Assembly: GCF_000423465.1 (NCBI RefSeq)
Contig: NZ_AUIA01000026.1
Coordinates: 1 to 55,673, forward strand
DNA: 55,673 nt
Direction: 5' to 3'
Source of the DNA: Propionicicella superfundia DSM 22317
GTDB lineage: Bacteria; Actinomycetota; Actinomycetes; Propionibacteriales; Propionibacteriaceae
A model generated the notes under the pieces. It had not been told where the DNA came from, did not search any database, and saw only the letters and a list, made by a program, of their open reading frames with translations. The translations under genes and the position numbers were made by a program. The number at the start of each line of letters is the position of its first letter. Position 1 is the stretch's first letter. This document shows positions 52,066 to 55,673 of the stretch, piece by piece.

Positions 52066-53427
52066 TCACGCCCGCAGCCGGCGGGGGGCGGCGAACTCGC
52101 GGACCGACGGGGCGACGGGCCGTCCCTCCAGGAACCCGTCGACCGAGCCGGTCGCGAGGGCCTGTGCGTACACGCCGAGCGCGCCGTCGGCGGCCTCCAG
52201 CGTGCGGGAGATGTCGTCGTCGGTGTGGGCCCAGGAGATGACGAGCGAGGGGGACAGCACTCCTCGCTTCAGCAGCTCCTGCAGGAACAGGGTCCGGAAC
52301 GGCTGGGACGGCTTGCCCTCGGCGTCCTTCGTGCCGAAGACCATGCAGGTGGAGCGTCCCAGGACGGGGACGTGGTCGGACAGCCCGTGCGCCCGGGTCA
52401 GGTCGGTGAGTCCGGCGCGGAGCCGCTCGCCCTGCGCCTCCATCTCGCCGACGACGTCGTGGTGGTCGTAGGTGTCGTAGACGGCCAGCAGCGCGGCCAG
52501 GCCGGTGGTCTCGCCGCCGTGGGTCGTCGACAGCAGCCAGACCCGCGAGCGGTCGGTGTTGAGGCCGCCCAGCTCCATGAACTCCCGTTTGCCGGCGAGC
52601 GCGGACACGCTGAAGCCGTTGCCGATCGCCTTGCCCCACGTCGACAGGTCGGGGACGACGCCGTAGACGGCCTGGGCGCCGCCGACCGACCACCGCAGTC
52701 CCGTGATCATCTCGTCGAACACCAGCAGGAAGCCGTCGGCGTCGGCCCGCTCGCGGAGCCCCTCCAGGAACCCCGGTGCCGGCTCGGCCGTCGCGGTCGC
52801 CTGCTCCAGGATCAGCGCGGCGATGCGGCCGGGGTAGCGGGCGAGCAGGTCGTCCACGGAGGCGAGGTCGTTGTACGTGAAGCGGACGGTGCGGTCGATC
52901 TCGTCCTGCGGGATGCCGGCGTTCATCGGCGTGCCGCCGATGAACCAGTCGTCCACCGAGAAGAACGGCTGCGTACCGCAGACGGCCACCATGTCGCGGC
53001 CCGTGTACGCGCGGGCCAGCTTGATCGCGCCCGTCGTCGCGTCGGAGCCGTTCTTCGCGAACTTCACCATGTCGGCCCCGGGCACGTGGCCCAGGAAGCA
53101 CTCGGCCGCGCGCAACTCCCAGATGCTGGGCCGCGAGTACCCCAGGCCGCCCGCCGCCGCGGCGGTCGCCGCCTCCACGACCGGCCGGTAGCCGTAGCCC
53201 AGCGTGACCGCCCGCAGGCCCATCCCGTACTCGACGTACCAGTTGCCGTCCACGTCGAGGACGCGGGCGCCTTCGCCGCGCTCGATGATCGGGGTGATGA
53301 ACTCCGGGCACTGATCGGAGCCGCGGGCGTAGGTGTGCGCGCCGCCGGGGATGAGTTCGTGGAGCCGTGCCTGTGCGGCGTTGGAGGTGGCGAAGGATCG
53401 AGGTGACGACGTGCTCGGCTGACTCAT
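52066..53427 (-). CDS. Class III aminotransferase (glutamate-semialdehyde aminomutase-like), sugar pathway
   Basis: 453 residues from an ATG with AGGAGC upstream; a longer start at 53451 is open. PLP fold type I: IPGGAHTYARGSDQCPEFIT start, VKFAKNGSDATTGAIKLARA, FLLVFDEMITGLRW (Asp contacting PLP) and DLSTWGKAIGNGFSVSALAG with the Schiff-base Lys. It resembles GSA aminomutases but lies between the CDP-glucose genes, so it probably aminates or isomerises a CDP-keto-deoxysugar. The sugar substrate is inferred. Confidence 0.85.
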   Translation of the reverse strand: MSQPSTSSPRSFATSNAAQARLHELIPGGAHTYARGSDQCPEFITPIIERGEGARVLDVDGNWYVEYGMGLRAVTLGYGYRPVVEAATAAAAGGLGYSRPSIWELRAAECFLGHVPGADMVKFAKNGSDATTGAIKLARAYTGRDMVAVCGTQPFFSVDDWFIGGTPMNAGIPQDEIDRTVRFTYNDLASVDDLLARYPGRIAALILEQATATAEPAPGFLEGLRERADADGFLLVFDEMITGLRWSVGGAQAVYGVVPDLSTWGKAIGNGFSVSALAGKREFMELGGLNTDRSRVWLLSTTHGGETTGLAALLAVYDTYDHHDVVGEMEAQGERLRAGLTDLTRAHGLSDHVPVLGRSTCMVFGTKDAEGKPSQPFRTLFLQELLKRGVLSPSLVISWAHTDDDISRTLEAADGALGVYAQALATGSVDGFLEGRPVAPSVREFAAPRRLRA

Positions 53428-53535
53428 GCTGCTCCTGCCCGAGAAGGCCATGCGCTCGCCGGGTTCGGCCCGCGTGAGGCGATGGCGCTGAACCTGGTCC
53501 CGCGGGGGACACAGCGCTCACGATACCGTGGCCAC

Positions 53536-54591
53536 ATGCAGGCGGAGTACTGGCGGGATTGTCCCGTTTTCATCACGGGGCACACGGGCTTCAAAGGCGC
53601 GTGGCTATGCCTTTTGCTGGAAAGGATGGGCGCACGGATTCACGGGTACGCCCTGGAGACGCCCGCGGATTTCCTCTACCACCGGGCCGGCGTGTCCGGC
53701 GTCCTGGCGAGCGATGTGCGCGGGGACATTCGCGACACGTCCGCGTTGACCGCGGCGATCGACGCGTCGGGAGCCGAGGTGGTGCTGCACCTGGCCGCAC
53801 AGTCGGTCGTGCGGGAGTCGTATGCGAACCCGCGCGAGACGTTCTCGACCAACGTCGACGGGACGCTGTCGGTGCTGCAGGCCGCCCGTGCGGTCGAGCG
53901 GGTGACGCGGTGCGTCGTCGTCACCACCGACAAGGTGTACCGCAACAACGAGTGGTTCTGGGGCTACCGCGAGACCGACCACCTGGGCGGCGACGATCCG
54001 TACAGCGCGAGCAAGGCGGCCACCGAACTCGTGACCCACTCGATGGCGGTGTCCTACCCGCGCGACGGGTACGCGGTGGCGACGGCCCGGGCCGGCAACG
54101 TCATCGGCGGCGGGGACGCGACCCCCGACGCCCTCATCCCCGAGCTCATCTCGGCATTCGCCGCGGGCCGGCCGGCCGTCCTCCGCTACCCGCAGGCGGT
54201 GCGGCCGTGGCAGCACGTGCTCGAACCGCTGAGCGGGTACCTGACGCTCGCCGAGAAGCTGGATCCCGCCCGCCACGACACGGCGTGGAACTTCGGCCCC
54301 CCGGCCGAGGACGCCCTCACCGTCGGCGAGGTCGCCGACCGGCTCGGCGCACTGTGGGGCGACGGCCGCTGGGAGCGAGCGGGCGAGACCGGGCCCCACG
54401 AGGCGGGGCTGCTGACCCTCGACTCGGCGAAGGCGCACGCCGAACTCGGCTGGCGCCCGACGCTGGCCGTGCAGGAGGCGCTGTCCTTCGTCGCCGACTG
54501 GGAGTCGTCGGTCCGCGACGGGCGGGAGACTCCCCGCCACGCGACAGAGCGGCAGGTCGCCGAGTACCTCGCGCGGGCCGCCCGCGGCTGA
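53536..54591 (+). CDS. rfbG: CDP-glucose 4,6-dehydratase (RfbG-like)
   Basis: 351 residues from an ATG at 53536; there is no clear ribosome-binding site, and GATACCGT sits just upstream, so the message may be leaderless. Short-chain dehydrogenase fold: VFITGHTGFKGAWLCLLLER (NAD site, GHTGFKG typical of this enzyme), VVLHLAAQSVVRESY, VTTDKVYRNNEW, DPYSASKAATELV (Tyr-x3-Lys) and VRPWQHVLEPLSGYL. It forms CDP-4-keto-6-deoxyglucose. It is divergent from the aminotransferase and cytidylyltransferase genes. Confidence 0.94.
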   Translation: MQAEYWRDCPVFITGHTGFKGAWLCLLLERMGARIHGYALETPADFLYHRAGVSGVLASDVRGDIRDTSALTAAIDASGAEVVLHLAAQSVVRESYANPRETFSTNVDGTLSVLQAARAVERVTRCVVVTTDKVYRNNEWFWGYRETDHLGGDDPYSASKAATELVTHSMAVSYPRDGYAVATARAGNVIGGGDATPDALIPELISAFAAGRPAVLRYPQAVRPWQHVLEPLSGYLTLAEKLDPARHDTAWNFGPPAEDALTVGEVADRLGALWGDGRWERAGETGPHEAGLLTLDSAKAHAELGWRPTLAVQEALSFVADWESSVRDGRETPRHATERQVAEYLARAARG

Positions 54592-54679
54592 CCCCGGCGT
54601 CACTGGTCCTTCGCTGGTGGGTTTCGTGACCCCCGGCGATGTGAGACTGAACGGGACATCCGGAGGGTTGTGATGGATC

Positions 54680-54790
54680 GTGAAGTTCTCAATGGAGACT
54701 GCTGGTTCGGTCGGAGGCGGCGTTGCGGCGTGGCCATCGGGGCGTGAAGGCGGCGACCTTTTCGATGAGCACGGGTATCGGGCGGGGTAG
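54680..54790 (+). pseudogene. Short WXG/ESX-like N-terminal fragment
   Basis: 36 codons from a GTG: KFSMETAGSVGGGVAAWPSG and then DLFDEHGYRAG before a stop. The MKFxM start resembles small ESX/WXG100-type proteins that precede secreted toxin genes, but it ends too early to form the two-helix hairpin. It may be a remnant or simply a non-coding leader. Confidence 0.3.
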
Positions 54791-54795
54791 CGGGT

Positions 54796-55673
54796 ATGTC
54801 GAGTCCGGTCGATGAGAGTGCGTTGATCAATCCGGCTGCGTTTCCTTTCAGGTCTGCTGATCTTGATACGTCTTTGATCACGGGTAGTGCGGGCGATGTG
54901 GTGGGGCTCGGTGAGGGTGTGGCTGGTGCGGCGGGGGATGCGCAGTCGGCGTGGAGGGGTTTGCAGGCTCCGGGGGTGTTCGAGTCTCCGGATGGGGAGG
55001 CTGTGTATGGGTTGATGGGTCCGGCGGTGTCTGGTGCGGCGGTGATGAGCGGGGTGACGACGCGTGTGGGTGCTGCGCTTGAGACGTATGCGGCCGCGTT
55101 GGATGGGATCAAGCCGACTCTTGCCGAGTTCGAGGAGCGTGCGGTCGCGTTCCGGACCGAGGCGCTCGCCGGGTATCAGGTGACGAATCTTGAGGCGTAC
55201 GGGAGCTTCACGTTCACGAGCTACTGGGAGTCGGGTGCCCATGGGCAGGAGCAGTTGGCGGGGACGAGTATGGATCCGCACGCGTACACCACGATCCCGT
55301 GGAACGAGCATGGACCGGCGGTGGAGAAGAACGCGTCGTTGCTGGGCGAGTTGAACCGGATCATCGAGTCGGTGTCGACGGCGGCGGCGACGTGTGCGAA
55401 CACGATCCAGGCCGAGTTGACCACGGTGTGTGCTGTCCCTGCGCAGGCGATCACGGCTGCGGCGTTGGATGCGAATCCGGATGTGTCGTCGTGGGGGCGG
55501 CCGGTGGAGGAGAGCCGGAATTGCACGGAGTCTGTCGGGCACGGGCTCGGGAACTTCTGGGAGGGGACCTGGACCGGCGCGGCGTCCTTGATCGGCCGTG
55601 ATCCGGAGAGTGGCGACTGGAGTTGGGGTGTTGCCGGCCGGTCGTGGCTGGGGGTTGGTGATTTCGCGTTGTC
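54796..55673 (+). CDS. Putative type VII-secreted polymorphic toxin, N-terminal part, cut by window end
   Basis: At least 292 residues from an ATG; the gene continues past the window. An Ala/Gly/Val-rich helical N-terminus (VVGLGEGVAGAAGDAQSAWR, ALETYAAALDGIKPTLAEFE) resembles the WXG/LXG-type targeting helices of ESX-secreted toxins. FWEGTWTGAASLIGRDPESG follows near the edge and is common in such proteins. Many codons end in T or G (GGT, GCT, GTG, TTG), unlike the strongly C-ending neighbours, a sign of separate origin. The toxin domain would lie beyond the window, so function is inferred. Confidence 0.55.
   Translation, partial: MSSPVDESALINPAAFPFRSADLDTSLITGSAGDVVGLGEGVAGAAGDAQSAWRGLQAPGVFESPDGEAVYGLMGPAVSGAAVMSGVTTRVGAALETYAAALDGIKPTLAEFEERAVAFRTEALAGYQVTNLEAYGSFTFTSYWESGAHGQEQLAGTSMDPHAYTTIPWNEHGPAVEKNASLLGELNRIIESVSTAAATCANTIQAELTTVCAVPAQAITAAALDANPDVSSWGRPVEESRNCTESVGHGLGNFWEGTWTGAASLIGRDPESGDWSWGVAGRSWLGVGDFAL

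Overview
The window is about 56 kb of high-GC actinobacterial chromosome. Codons end mostly in G or C, GTG starts are common, genes overlap by ATGA or GTGA, and there are a GntR/MocR-type pdxR, a Wzm/Wzt exporter, FhuF-like chemistry and a WXG/ESX-type secreted-toxin module. A propionibacterial or related lineage is possible, but the sequence alone does not fix the genus.

Positions 1-10922 look like the right-hand part of an integrated mobile element. They hold an IS3-family transposase fragment, a leftward replication operon (two hypothetical proteins, a primase-like AEP replication protein and a lipoprotein), two small excisionase-like HTH proteins, an OLD-type ATPase/TOPRIM nuclease, an XRE-ImmA/IrrE protease with an overlapping PIN-like protein, and a tyrosine integrase. 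The integrase lies next to a 24-bp copy of a tRNA 3' end (10899-10922), the likely attachment site. Just past it are a toxin-antitoxin-like pair under a perfect palindrome, a VbhA-type antitoxin and a broken Fic remnant.

Positions 12172-24421 are metabolic. pdxR is divergent from pdxS-pdxT (PLP synthesis). A repeat-rich spacer is followed by a cobalamin riboswitch that leads a five-gene Opp/Nik-type ABC transporter operon ending in an FhuF-like [2Fe-2S] protein, which I read as a possible cobalt-metallophore uptake system. An alpha/beta hydrolase and an MFS exporter follow, separated by a repeat-rich gap.

Positions 24462-54591 are a large cell-surface polysaccharide locus with an MdoB/LtaS-like phosphoglycerol transferase, many GT4 and GT2 glycosyltransferases, a WbsX-like protein, a PAP2 phosphatase, a Wzt/Wzm ABC exporter, a membrane-anchored glycoside hydrolase, a pyruvyl transferase, and CDP-glucose-pathway genes with a class III aminotransferase and a PIG-L deacetylase. 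Embedded in it (28272-35403) is a complete lasso-peptide gene cluster: a 48-residue precursor, an unusually short asparagine-synthetase-like cyclase, a B2 protease, an HPr-kinase-like lasso kinase, a nucleotidyltransferase, a GT2 glycosyltransferase, a PqqD-type RRE protein on the other strand and a divergent ABC exporter. The precursor ends in Ser, the residue phosphorylated by known lasso kinases, so the product may be a phosphorylated and possibly glycosylated lasso peptide. This is the most striking system in the window.

The right edge (54680-55673) enters a module with the look of a secreted polymorphic toxin, whose codon use is visibly less GC-rich at third positions than that of its neighbours.
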